In this document: piece after piece, positions 35,805-47,698 of the stretch
How positions within the stretch are numbered: the stretch's first letter is position 1
How the letters are laid out: the number at the start of each line of letters is the position of its first letter
From: Heterohyrax brucei
Lineage: Eukaryota > Chordata > Mammalia > Hyracoidea > Procaviidae
NCBI GenBank assembly: GCA_028571685.1
Contig: CM053140.1
Span: 57,480,201 to 57,544,200 of the forward strand
DNA length: 64,000 bases
Reading direction: 5' to 3'
Program-made: the position numbers and the translations under genes
Notes under the pieces: model-generated
The model's input: the letters and a program-made list of their open reading frames with translations, nothing else
Database searches by the model: none
What the model was told of the DNA's origin: nothing

Positions 35805-35942
35805 GTTGGATTGATCCCTTTTCCTAGAGACCCTGTAGGACAGAGCAGAACTGCCCTCTAGGGTTTCCAAGGAGCATCTGGGGGATTCAAACTGTTGACT
35901 TTTGATGAGGAGTCATAGCTCCTAACCACTGCACCACAAAAT
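35805..35942 (-). mobile_element. AfroSINE
   Basis: Minus-strand copy with GGACAGAGCAGAACTGCCC, GGTTTCCAAGGAGCATCTGG and CCTAACCACTGCACCAC. Confidence 0.85.
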
Positions 35943-37434
35943 TTTTGAAGTTCAGGCTAATGGAGTATTGTGGTAAGAGTTAGAGTACTTCAGAGAAGAC
36001 TGGAGTATTTCACAGAGGGGGATAAAGAATTTCACTAAGAGCTTGATTATTTCAGAAGGAGATGGAGTATTGGGGGTGGGTGGTGGCACTGTAATATTAC
36101 AGAAGGTGGCTGCAATATCATAGAGAAGGCTGAGTCTCCCAGGAGATGCTGGTTGATTTCAAAGAGAACAGGAGCATTTTAGAAGGCTGGGTTTTTTTTA
36201 CAGAGTGGGTTGGAATGCTTAGGAAGTAGATGAGCATGTTGTAGGGCCTTGAGGCTTCCTCCAGGGAGTCCCCTATATCCTAAGTCTGCATTCTAAGGAG
36301 TCTGGAGGGGTCCCTGGAGCCTAGTTTCATGCTTTTCCTGCTCCAAGAGCAGGCCATCACTCTCAAGTTCAGCCACAAGCAATCTTTTAGGATGGGCTAC
36401 ATGAAGATGCCAGTGACTACAGTGTTGGGGGCTAACATTCACCGCCTCCTTAAAGTTAGTGGCACCAAGGAGCTGGCAGTCTGGGTGCAGAGCATCCTGC
36501 CTCAGCTCTGGGACTCCCAGGTGAGGGCCAGGTGAACTGCACTGTCCCTTTGCCTCTGAGCAGGACTCTCCCTCAACAACCCTCTCCAAAGAACAGGACT
36601 TGCGGAGTATGGGGAGTATTCCTGGGCCCCATGTCCTTTGCTTACTGGGGTCTCTTTGTAGTCTGTTTTCTGTCCCTTCTGCTTTGGTAGATGACTTGTT
36701 TATTTCTTGAGTCTTGGAGCCCATTAGGGTGGAAAACCTTCTTTGCATCAGTGACCCTCGGTATCTCTTCTCTAGTCTTTGAGATCTAAGGCAGGTCCTG
36801 GCGGGGGGTGAGGGGTGGGTGGAGGTGGGGGTGGCCAGGAGTGCTCCATTCTGCAGAGGGTGTCATCAGGCAGCCAGTGGAAGTGTGTGGAGCTCCAGGT
36901 GGCATTGAGCCCTCAGGGCCAATTGCTGTTCACTATGCCACGCATGGCTTTAGCTGCTCACCAGGCTCTTCCTTTGATCATGCCAGCAGGACTATGCCAA
37001 TTCTCTCCAGCTGCTGTTCACTGGACACATTCCACCTTCCTCAGCATGAGTGGTCCCACCCACTCACTGGATATAGGACAGAGCCCCATCCTTGCGGGGC
37101 TGGTCTCTGATTCATGTTTCTGCACAGTCCAGTCACACCTCCTGTGCAATGAGAGCTCCTCAGCGCTGGGTTGGGATTCTCAGGCAGGGTCAGACCTGGG
37201 GCTTCTACCTCCACTCTTTCATTGAGGTGTTTCTCTATTAAACGGGGTTTTTCGCTTTGCCTCCCAGCTGACTGAAGCTCCCTGAGAGAGGAGAGACCTT
37301 GAGAGTGTAAGTGAGAGGTGGTAGCCCCCAAGCAGTTCCTTGAGTCTTCTTAGCTCTGGAAGAGGAAACACAAACATTATTCATCTGAGGCAACTATCTC
37401 AGCCTGCTGTGGCAAGTGCCCAGGCGTGGGGTCC

Positions 37435-39480
37435 TCTCTTGGTTAACTGGTGCTGCTATTGTAGAAATACCACAAGTGGATGGCTTCCAGAGAGAGAAAT
37501 TCATTCTCTCACAGTCTAGAAGGCTAGGCATCCAAATCTGGGTGTTCATACCAGGGGGAGGCTTCCTTTCTCTGTCTGCTCTATTGGGAGTCCCTTGTTA
37601 TCACTTTTCCCGGTGCAGGAGCTTCTCTGGTGTAGGCACCCCAGGTCCAAGAACACATTGTTCTCTTGACACTGCTTTCTTGCTGGTAGGAGGTCCTCCT
37701 TGTCTTCCTGCTTCCTTCTCTCTTTTAAATTTTATAAGTGATTGGCTCAGGACACAATCCAATCTTGTACATTGAGTACTGCCTCATTACATAACTGCTG
37801 CTTTTCCTGTCTCATAAACATTATAGAGACAAGATTTACAACACATAGGGAAATGACATCAGATGACAAAATTTGGGTCAATCACACGCCACTGGGAAGC
37901 ATGACCTAGTGAAGTTGACACACCCATTTTGGGGGGACACAATTTAATTCATGACATTCCACCCTATGAACCCCAATATTGATGTCCTTGCCACATGTAA
38001 AACACATTCGCCCTGCCATATCATAGTAAAAGCCTTATAGGAACTCCAAGTCCACAACCCCAAACTTCCCCTTCATCCCTGAAATCTAGAATACAGATTA
38101 TCTGTTTCCGAAGTATGAATAGTGGAACAGGCACAAGCTGGTGTTTCCATTACAAACAGGAGAAACTGGAGGGGAATATGCAATAAGAGGCACCAAGCAA
38201 GTCGCAGAACACATTAATCCCCAAAGTTCTGAAAATAATCCTCTGTTCTGTGAGAGTGTTTACACACTAGTCCTGCTCTCCAGACTCTGAAGGATTGGCC
38301 ACATTCTCCGGATTTTGTCCCTGGGCTCAGCTCTGCTTTCCAGTTCCACTGGAAGGGCAACTCTGCTCCCTCAGCTTTAGGTGAAACATTCTACTAGTCC
38401 ACATGAATGGCGACTCCACCCTTAGAACCCCAGAGGTCATGGCCCCAACCTTTGAGACTGAGGTAGCTCTGCTTTCTGCTTTCCTTGTCTTTTCAGCATC
38501 TATTCCTGATTCCTGGGCCTCTCAACCCTCAGGCCTCACTACCTGTATTTGCCCTGCTGAGACTTAAGTACTTTAAAGCTCTTCAGCCCACTGATAGGTG
38601 CCTGGAGGCATCTTACTCCAGCAGTAAACAGGATGAAAGGCACTCAGCTCGCTTTCTGGGAGGCTGGCTGACTCACCTATCCACTGTAAGTTCCCTGAGG
38701 CATCCAACTCTGCCTGGAAGCCTCCTGAGCACAGGCACTCGGTTCTCTGGGCCCACGGTCTGCTCCAGCCCTGACTCTGGTTCTCAGTTGCTGCTGTGAC
38801 TCGTCTGCAGCCACCACTGTGCAGCTGCGGTCCTCTGCTGCTTCAGGTTCTCTGCTGCCGCCTCTACTGCCTGCCATGTCTTCAGTGTAACAACGCTCTC
38901 CATCTCCTTCGGAGTCCTCTATCTATTCACAGTTTTAAAATCACTTCCACATTTAGGTGTCTGTTAGAGCAGCAGCCCATGATCTGGATACCAAATCCTG
39001 TCTCAGTTATCTGGGGTTGCTATAACAGAAATACCACAAGTGGCTGCCACCAACAAACAAGTGTATTGTCTCAGTGTAGTAGGCTAGAAGTCTGAATTCA
39101 AGGTGTCAGCTTCAGAGAAGGCTTTCTCTGTCTTTTGGCTCAGACATGTCATCAATGTCCCTAGACTCAGAGCTTCTCTGCACAGGAATCCCAGTGTTCC
39201 CCATGCTGCTTTCTTAATGGTAGAAGGTTCCTATAACTTACTGCTCAACTTCTCTCTTTATATCTCAGAAGGACTGAATTAAAACACAGTCTAACCTTAT
39301 AGATTTCATCAACATAACTGTCATTAATCCATCACATCAACTTCATAATTGCAGGATTTACAACACATTGGGAAATCACATCCGACGACACAATGGTGGG
39401 CAATGACACAGTACTGGGAATCATGGCCTAGTCAAATTGATACACACATTTTGGGGAGGGGCATAATTCAATCAATGTCA
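37435..39480 (-). mobile_element. Near-complete MaLR retrotransposon with paired LTRs
   Basis: Reading the minus strand, the 5' LTR is 39480-38999 (about 482 bp), the internal region 38998-37957 (about 1.0 kb) and the 3' LTR 37956-37435 (about 522 bp). The internal region starts GGATTTGGTATCCAGATC, like the start of MaLR internal sequence, and ends with the purine-rich GGGTTCATAGGGTGGAATG just before the 3' LTR. No gag or pol open frame is seen, as is usual for MaLR elements. No flanking duplication could be recognised, which fits an old insertion. Confidence 0.65.
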
Positions 39481-39999
39481 CAGAACTTCTCCTATGAGGA
39501 CACACAGATGTTGATTCTTTTTCATAACTGCATAGCCCTCCATTGTATGAATGAACTGTGCTATACGTAACCCAGTCTCCAACTAATAGAGTTTCTGGTT
39601 TTTTTCCAGTCTTTTGCTGTTGCAAACGGCGCTGCAGAGAATAACTCATTTCTCCCTTGAGCAAATGTATCTGAAGGATAAGTTCCCAGAAGCAGAATAT
39701 CTAGGTGTATTTTTAATAAAGATAAAATTTCCCAAAATGCCCTTTTTTGGGGTCTATACCAATTCATATTCAGATCAGCATATCTGAGAGTGCTGTTGCC
39801 TGACAGAACTGCATATAGAACATGTTATTAAATGTTTGGATTTTTTTTCCAAACAGATAATGATATCCCAGTGTATTATTATTATTATTATTTGATTTAT
39901 ATTTCTTTTGAGTTGGGTTTTCTACTCATAGATTGAAAAGCCATTTTGTATTTACTTCTCTAGGAATTGTCAGTTCTATCTTATGTCTATGTTGATTTT

Positions 40000-40569
40000 T
40001 GTTATGGATTGAATTGTCCCCCAATAATGTGTGTCTTCTTGGCTAGGCCATGATTCCCAGTATTGGGTGATTGTCCTTCCATTTTGTGATCTAATGTTAC
40101 ATGTTCTAAATTCTCTGTGGTGGTAATCTACCATGCACTCCTTGGAAACCATGTGGGAGAGTTCTACTGTGTCCTATAGGGTCACTATGGATCAGAATCC
40201 ACTCAGGGCAATGGGTTTATGATATTAATGAGGCAGGACACTACCAACAGAATTAGACTGTATTTTAAGTCAGTCTCTTTAGACATTAAAGAGAGAAGTT
40301 AAGCAGAGATGTCAGGGACTTCATGCCATCAAGAATGAAGAACCAGGAAGGGAGCCAGTCCCTTGTGCCCTACATCCCTGTTCTGAGAAGCTCTTAGATG
40401 GAGAGGGTGGGACTGATGACAAAGGCTTTCCCCAGAGCCAGCTCAGAGAGAAAATCTATTACTCTAGTTGGCAACCTGAATTCAGACTCCTAGCCTACTA
40501 GACTGCAACTCTTTGTTAAAGCCATGCACTTGTGGTATTTCTGTTGTAGCCACACTGGATAATAAGATA
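40000..40569 (+). mobile_element. MaLR-type solitary LTR inserted in L1
   Basis: Plus-strand LTR beginning TGTTATGGATTGAATTGTCC and ending CACTGGATAATAAGATA. A partial AfroSINE in the same direction (about 40128-40222, TCCTTGGAAACC to CAATGGGTT) lies inside it. It separates two halves of the L1 fragment. Confidence 0.75.
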
Positions 40570-40818
40570 GTCCTTTTAATTAATTTTCCAAGAATAATTA
40601 CAGGAACCCGTTGACTGTGATCTGATTTGGAAGTATTTCTTCCCAGTTTGTCTTTAGTTGACTGTATCAATTTGTTTTTTTAACAGTTATGGACTTTTGA
40701 GTCAGGATTTTCCCCAAATGAGATTATAAATACTCCAGTTTTCCTTTAGTGCTTTATAATTTCTTTCTTTCCTTTTAAAAAAATTCTTTACTTTTTATAT
40801 GGAAGTCTTTGATCTATT

Positions 40819-40990
40819 GGGGAACCCCGGTGGTGTAGTGTTTAAGTGCTACAGCTGCTAACCAAAAGGTGAACAGTTTGAATCTGCTAGACGCTCCTTG
40901 GAAACTCTATGGAGCAGTTCTATTCTGTCCTATAGGGTGGCCATGAGTCAGAATTGAGTCATTGGCAGTAGGTTTCTTTTTTGGTTTTGA
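40819..40990 (+). mobile_element. AfroSINE inserted in L1
   Basis: Plus-strand near-consensus copy: GGGGAACCCCGGTGGTGTAG, CAGCTGCTAACCAAAAGG, CTGTCCTATAGGGTGGCC and a T-rich end. The L1 sequence resumes after it. Confidence 0.9.
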
Positions 40991-41234
40991 TCCAAATCCA
41001 TCTGAAGCTCATACCGGTGCTAGTTTTTTCCTCCAGTTGGCTACCTAGCTGTCCCAATACCATTTATTAAGGAGTCCTTCCTCTCCTACTTTGAGATGCC
41101 ACCTTTATCAGATAGTCAATTACTGTGTGCAGTTCTTTGACACACATGAGGTCTCCATGAGTAGGAACGAAGTCAGTGGCAACAGGTGGTGGTGGTAGCA
41201 GCATCTAATTGGGTTTCCTTCACTCAAACAAAGC

Positions 41235-41398
41235 CCCCCAAAAACCCACTGCTGTCTTTTCAGTTCCGACCATAGTGACGCTATAGACAAAGTAGAACTG
41301 CCCCATAGAACTTTCAAGGAGTTTGTGGTGGATTTGAACTGTTGACCTTTTGGTTATCAGACATAGCGCTTAACCACTGTGCCACCAAGGTTTCCTCA
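41235..41398 (-). mobile_element. AfroSINE
   Basis: Minus-strand copy with AGTAGAACTGCCCCATAG, GACCTTTTGGTTATCAG and CTTAACCACTGTGCCACC. A short RTE/SINE 3' end with a GGTGGTGGTGG run lies just upstream at about 41125-41200. Confidence 0.88.
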
Positions 41399-41456
41399 CT
41401 CAAATCAAAGCTGTTTTAATTGTTGAGGTTTGAAATATTATCTAGTGGTAGTCATA

Positions 41457-41625
41457 GCAGCCCTGGCAGCATAGTAAAGAGCTTTGCTGTTACCCAATAG
41501 ATCAGCAGTTTGAACCTACCAGCTGCTCCTTGGAAACTCTGTGGGGGCAGTTCTACTATGTTTTATGGGGTCACTATGAGTCCAAATTGACTTGATGGCA
41601 ATGGTCAGGTTTTGGGGTTTTAGTA
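41457..41625 (+). mobile_element. AfroSINE
   Basis: Plus-strand copy with AGCCCTGGCAGCATAG, CAGTTTGAACCTACC and GACTTGATGGCAATGG. The flanks TAGTGGTAGTCAT and TAGTAGTCAT may be a worn target-site duplication. Confidence 0.87.
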
Positions 41626-41898
41626 GTCATGAGGCTGGTATTGCCTTTTTTTTTTTAATTTACAGTTCAGTGACATCAATTATATCTTTCTAGTTATCGC
41701 CTCCCTTTCTGTTTCCCCTGTGTTTCTGGTGTTCTTTTCTCTCTCTCTCTCTCTTTGCCTAGTGATAAACTTCAGGACGTCTGCTCATGAGACTGACATT
41801 CTGTTTTAGGGAGGAGACAATAAATAAAGACACGCCATTTGGTAGGTGCTAAGGAAAAGTTAAAGCAGGGTAAAGGGGCAGAAGAGAACTTACTCTTA

Positions 41899-44800
41899 TT
41901 GTTAGGTGTTGTCTAGTAACCCGGTGCACAAATAGAACACAACACCGTCAGGTTCTGTGCCATCTTTATGACATGGTTAAACTTGATCTCATTGTTGCAG
42001 CCATTGTGTCAGTCCATCTTGTTGAGGGTCTTTCTTTTTGTCTCCGACCTTCTGCTTTACCAAGCACGATGTCCTTCTCCAAGGACTGGTCCCTCCTGAT
42101 AACACATACAAAGTATGGAGATGGATTCTTGCTGTCCTTACTTCTAAGGAGCATTCTGGCAGTGCTTCTCCCAAGACACTTTTGTTCATTCTTTCGGCAG
42201 TCTAATTCAGTATTCTTCGCCAACACCACAATTCAAAGGTGTTATTTCTTCTTTAGTCTTCCTTATTCATCATCCATCTTCTGCATGCATATGAGGCCAC
42301 TGAAAACCTCATAACTTGGGTCAGGTACACCTTAGTACTCAAGGTGACATCTTTGATTTTCAATACCTGAAAGAGGTCTTTTGCTGCTGATTTGCCCAGT
42401 GCAATGTGTCTTTTGATTTCTTGACTGCTGCTTCCTGGGTGTTGATTGAGGATCCAAGTAAAATGAAATCCTTGAAAATCTCAGTCTTTTCTCCCTTAAT
42501 CTCCCATCATCTTGCTTATTGGTCCAGCTGTGAGGATTTTTGTTTTCTTTAGGTTGAGGTGTAATCCACACTGAAGGTTGTGGTCTTTGGTCTTAGCAAG
42601 CAAGGTTGTGTCATCTGCATAACGCAGGTTTTTAATGAGGCTTTCTTCAATCCTGATGCCCCTTTCTTCTTCTTATAGGCCAGCTTCTCAGCTTATTTGC
42701 TCAACATACAGACTGAATAGATGTGGTAAAAGGATATAACCCTGACACGTGTATTTCCTGACTTTATACCATACAGTATCCCCTTGTTCTGTTCAAACAA
42801 CTGTCTCTTGATCCATGTACAGATGCCTCAAGGGCACAGTTAAGTGTTCCAGAACTGCCTTTCTCAACAATGTTATCCATAATTTGTTATGATCCACAGA
42901 GTTGAATGTCTTTGTGTAGTCAATAAAACACAGGTAAATGTCTTGCTGGTATTCTCTGCTTTCAGTCAAGATTCACCTGAGATCAGCAGGGGTATTTCTG
43001 GTTCCATATCCTCTTCTGAATCCAGCCTGAATTTCTAGCAGTTGCTGTTAATATACTGCTGCAGCTGCTTTTCAATGCTCTTTAGCAATGTTTTGCTTGC
43101 ATATGACATTAATATTGTTTGATAATTTCCACCTTCAGTTGGAACAGGTTTCTTGGGAAAAGGCTTAAATATGGGTCTCTTTAGTCAGTTGTCCAGGTAA
43201 CCGTCTTCCAAATTTCTTGACACAGACAGGTGAGTACTTCTAATGCTACATCTGTTTGTTGAAACATCTCAAACGATATTCCATCAATTCCTGGAGCCTT
43301 GTTTTTTGCCAGTGCCTTCAGTGCAGCTTGGACTTCTTCCTTTACTAGCATCAGTTACTGGTTGTATGTTACTTCCTTAAATCATTCAGCACCAACCACT
43401 TCTTTTTGGTATTATAACTCTATGTTCTTTCCACCTTCTTTTGATGCTTTCTGCATTGTTTTATAGTTTTGCCATATAATCCTTCAGTATTGCGACTTGA
43501 GGCTTGAGTTTTATTTTTTCCCTTCAGTCCTTTCAGCTTTAGAAATGCAGAATATGTTTTTCTCGTTAGGTTTTCTATCTCCAAGTCTTTACACATCATT
43601 ATAATATTTTGTTTTCTCAAGCTGAACTTTCCAATCTTCTGTTCAGCCCCTTTATTTCATCATTTTTTTCCCTTTTGCTTTAGCTACTTGACATTCAAGA
43701 GCAAATTTGAGAGTCTTTCTGACATTCATTTGGCTTTTCTTTCTCTCCTGTCTTTTTAATGACCTCTTGATTTCTTTTATGTATGATGCCCTTAAAGTTA
43801 CTTCATAACTCATCTGTTCTTCAGTAATTAGTGTTCAGTGTGTCAAATCTAGTCTCAGATGGTCTCTAAATTGAAGTGGGATATATTCAAGGTCATACTT
43901 TGGCTTCCATGGACTTGTTCTAGTTTTCTTCAGTTTCAGTTTGAACTTGTACATGAGCAATTGGTGGTCTGTTACACATTTGACCCCTAGCCTTATTCTG
44001 ATTGATGACACTGGGCTTTTCCTTCATCTCTTTCTACAGAATAAGCTGATTTAACTCCTGTGTATTCCAACTGGTAAGGTCCATGGGCACAGGTGCTGCT
44101 TACCTTGGTGAAAAAAGGTATTTGCTATGAAGAAGTCATTGGTCTTGCAAAATTCTCTCATGCAGTCTCTGGCATTGTTTTTACCATCAAGGCTATATTT
44201 TCTGACTACTGATCCTTCTTCTTTGTGTCCAACTTTCGCCTTCCAATCACCAGTAGTTATCAAGGCATACTGATTGCATGTTCAATTAATTTCAGACTGT
44301 AAATTGGTAAAATTCTTTAATTTCTTCATCTTTGGCCTTAGTGGTTAGCATATAACTTTGAGGAAAAGTTGTATTAACTTGTCTTTGTAGGCATATGGAT
44401 ATTATCCTACCACTTTCAGCTCTGAACTTCAGGACAGGTCTTGAAATGTTTGCTACAAATATGAATTCATTGCAATTCCTCTTTAGTTTGTCATTGCTAA
44501 CATAGTAGATCACATGATTGTCTGATTCAAAATGACCAATACCAGTCCATTTCAGCTCATTAATGCCTAGGATATCAATGTTTATGTGTCCCATTTTATC
44601 TTTCACGATTTCTAATTTTCCTAGACTCCTGCTTCATGCATTCCATTTGTGGTTGTTAATGTATGTGCACAGCTATTTCATCTCTTTTTGAGTCATGCCA
44701 TGTATGCAGAAGTTCCTGAATGCTTGACTCCATCCATGTCACCAAGGTGGATTCTACTTTGAGGTTGTCTTTTGAGTACCCTCCAAACTGAGCGGCTCAT

Positions 44801-45010
44801 CTTCCAGCACTATATCAGACAGTGTTCCTCTGCCATTCATAAGGTTTTCCCTGACTAATTCTTTTCAGAAGTAAACCATCAGGTCATTTCTCCTTGTCTT
44901 GGTCTGGAAGCTCAGCTGAAACCTGTCCACCATGGGTGACTCTGCTGATATTTGAATAGTGGCATAGGCTCTAGCATCACAGCAACACACAAGCCCCCAT
45001 CGTATGACAA
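41899..45010 (-). pseudogene. Near-full-length RTE-clade LINE with decayed endonuclease-reverse transcriptase
   Basis: About 3.1 kb on the minus strand, from 5' sequence near 45010 to the 3' terminus near 41899. Open fragments resemble RTE/BovB proteins. At 44606-44292 there is the endonuclease start IDILGINELKWTGIG. At 44263-44051 there is GDWKAKVG and ANTFFHQGK, the endonuclease region containing the catalytic GDWNAKVG-like motif. Reverse-transcriptase-like frames follow at lower coordinates but are broken by stops and frameshifts. The element cannot be active. It is the likely autonomous partner of the AfroSINEs that share its 3' end. Confidence 0.8.
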
Positions 45011-45019
45011 ACCGATAGA

Positions 45020-46469
45020 TGCATGGGGGAGAAGGGAACTAGGCATTAGTGTTCGAATGGGCAGCAGAGAACACCATGGATAAGGTGAAGACACCTGAGT
45101 GAGGTCAGGGAGACCATGTGGTCGCCTGGCAGAATTCATGCCTGGCAAGACCAAGGGCAAGTGCAAAGGCCTGAGGCAGGAGCACATCTGGTGTGCTGAT
45201 AATGTCTGGAATGGAGTGATCAGAGGGGAAGGGTGAGGTGATGAAGTAGGTCATGCAGGGCCTTGTAGGTCATAGCAAGGATGCTTGCTGGCTTTTCTTC
45301 TGAGATGGAAACACAGAAAGGAGTGCATAAAATAGTGACATGTTCTGACCTCCCTTTTAAGAGGACTGCTGAGGCTCTGTGTGGAAGGCTGACTGTGGGA
45401 GCAAGGACAGTGACAGGGAGCACAGCAGGATTTGGGATGGGTAAAGGAATAGTAGCTTGGTTTCCTTGTCTACCTTCCCCACAGTACTGTGGGCCATATC
45501 TGCAAGGACAGGTACCGAGCTTGTTCAGCTTTGTATGCCAGGAGCCCAGCACAGAGGGGACATTGATAAACACTGGTGAGAGGACAAAGGGATGGAGGAC
45601 AGAGAAGACTGGAGAGGCCCAGTGCCCTGGGAATGGCCCCTCAAAGGCCACAGATAGTAAAGGGAGCAGACACGGTAAGAGACCTGGTTCTCCAATAGGA
45701 TCCCCTTCCAAAGAGGTGGGCTAAGGCTGGGAGAATTGCCTGATCTACCTGGTAACTGAGATCCCATCAAGGACCAGGCTGTTTGTGGTTTGTGCCGGAG
45801 TTTTACTACCACAGAGACCCTGCCTGGAAGAGGCCCTGTCTTCAAGGGTGAGGTGACATGTGGGTGAGAACAACTTTTCCCACGTCCTGGCACACTGAGG
45901 CCCCACGAAGGGGTAGTATGTTCATTTTACTGATAACTGGGACCTCCGCAATTTCAGGAAGTGACGGATGCAGGAGGAAGGATGACTCTCAGCATTCAAC
46001 CAGCCCTGACACCCTGCCCAGACACATCCACTGAGGCCCCCCTGGACACAACACCCACTTGTGGGAAACAAGAGCCACGTGACCTGCAGGCCTTTCTGAC
46101 ACGGCCAGCAGAATGGGTCTGGTAGCAAGGCAAGGAGATGAGAGGTGCCAAGCCTAGATACAGAGGAAGGAGGTCGGGCTGTGAGGTCAGGCTTGGCTTT
46201 GCCACGGCCTTACTGTGTGACTTTAGCAGGAACCCAGTTTGCTCATCTGTAAAATGCAAACAGCATGGCATGGGGGATGAATGAAGTAGCAGGAATTCAA
46301 TGCTACCTGTAAGCGCTTCCTTCCTGGCCTCCTCTCTCCTTAACTGGGGAGCTGCTGTTCCCGTCCCAGTTAGAGTTCTCCTAGGCAAAGGAGACTATGG
46401 ACTGAGACTGTGCCTCAAGTTCTAGGCCTGTGAGGGGATCCAGCCTAGCAGAGATCTGGCCATCAGGAC
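45020..46469. other. Intergenic, no gene recognised
   Basis: This 1.4-kb interval is largely unique-looking with open frames on both strands of up to 163 codons (45220-45711, minus), none resembling a known protein. Weak MIR/L2-like sequence is present near 46170-46280. Confidence 0.4.
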
Positions 46470-47698
46470 TGCCTTAGTCATCTGTTGTTGTTGTTGTTAG
46501 GTACCATCAACTTGATTCCAGCTCATAGTGCCCTTATATACAACAGAACAAAACACTGCTCCACATCTACAGTCATTTTTATGCTTAAGCCCATTGTTGT
46601 GGCCACTGTGCCAGTCCCTCTTGTTGAGGGTCTTCCTCTTTTTCACTGACCCTCTACTCTACCACATCTACTCATGATGTCCTTCTCCAGGGACTGATCC
46701 CACCTGACAACATGTCCAAAGTACGTAAGATGCAGTCTTGCCATCTTTGCTTCCGAGGGACACTCTGGTTGTACTTCTTCCAGGACAGATCTGTTTGTTC
46801 TTTCGGTGGTCCACGGTACGTTCAATATTCTTCTCCAGCACCACAATTAAAAGGTATCAATTCTTCTTCTGTCTTCTTTGTTTACTATTCAGCTTTCACA
46901 TGCATATGATGCATGTGAAAATACCAAGACTTGGGTCAGGTGCACTTTAGTTTTCAAGGTGACAGCTTTACTTTTCAATACTTTAGAGAGGTCCTTTGCA
47001 GCAGATTTTTCCAATGTGATGTGCCTTGATTTCTTGACTGCTGCTTCCATAGGCATTGATTGTGGACCCAAGTAAAATGAAATCCTTGACAACTTCAGTC
47101 CTTTCTCTATTTATGATGATGTTGCTTACGGGTCCAGCTGTGAGGATTTTTCTTTTCTTGATGTTAAGATACAGTCCATACTGAAGGCTGTGGTCTTTGA
47201 GCTTAGTCATCTAGTGCTGCTATAATAGAAATACCACAAGTGGCTGTTTTTAAAAACAGAAGTTTATTCTCTCGTAATGCAGTGGGCCAGAAGTCTGAAC
47301 TCAGGACACCAGCGCCAGGAAAAGGCTTCTCTCCCTCTATCAGCTCTGGAAGATGGTCTTTGTGATGCATCAGTCTGCCCGTGGTCTGGAAGCACCTCCT
47401 CATGGGAGGGCATGCTCTGCTCCCAGCACTGCTTTCTTAGTGGTACAACTTCCCTGTATCCTTCTGATTGCTTCTCTCTTTTGTACTCAAAAGAGATGGC
47501 TTAAGACATTATCTAATCTTTTAAACCTCATCAATATAATTGCCAATAGTCCATCATAGTCAGTCACGGTGACAGAACTTACAATGCATAGGAAAATGTC
47601 ATGAAATCACAAAATGGTGGATAGTCACAAAGTCATGGGACTCACAGCCCAGCCAAACTGACAGATACTTTGGGGTGGACACAGTGCAGTCCATGACA
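46470..47698 (-). mobile_element. MaLR-type LTR interrupted by an RTE insertion
   Basis: A few bases of the LTR 3' end (46470-46483) and the rest of the LTR (47213-47698) flank an RTE fragment. The LTR 5' end is at TGACA on the plus strand (complement TGTCA, 47694-47698). Confidence 0.75.
46484..47201 (-). mobile_element. 5'-truncated RTE LINE with 11-bp target-site duplication
   Basis: The plus strand starts with GTTGTTGTTGTTGTTAGG, so the element ends in a CAA-repeat tail on the minus strand, typical of RTE LINEs. Flanking copies of CTTAGTCATCT lie at 46473-46483 and 47202-47212. It spans about 718 bp of the RTE 3' half. Confidence 0.85.

Larger units (their letters stand above)
39485..41110 (-). 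mobile_element. LINE-1 3' UTR fragment, split by an LTR and an AfroSINE
   Basis: Three blocks (39485-39999, 40570-40818, 40991-41110) read as one L1 3' UTR in antisense. Examples are CCAGTCTTTTGCTGTTGC then GCTGCAGAGAATAA, and GTCCCAATACCATTTATTAA then GCCACCTTTATCAGATA. A MaLR LTR and an AfroSINE interrupt it. Confidence 0.65.

Noticed and set aside
42000-44600. Possible intact reverse transcriptase gene
   Set aside because: The frame is broken repeatedly by stops and shifts; the longest pieces are about 100 codons, so it is a dead LINE.
45220-45711. Minus-strand open frame of 163 codons in intergenic DNA
   Set aside because: No recognisable domain, no supporting splice sites, and an overlapping open frame of similar length exists on the other strand.
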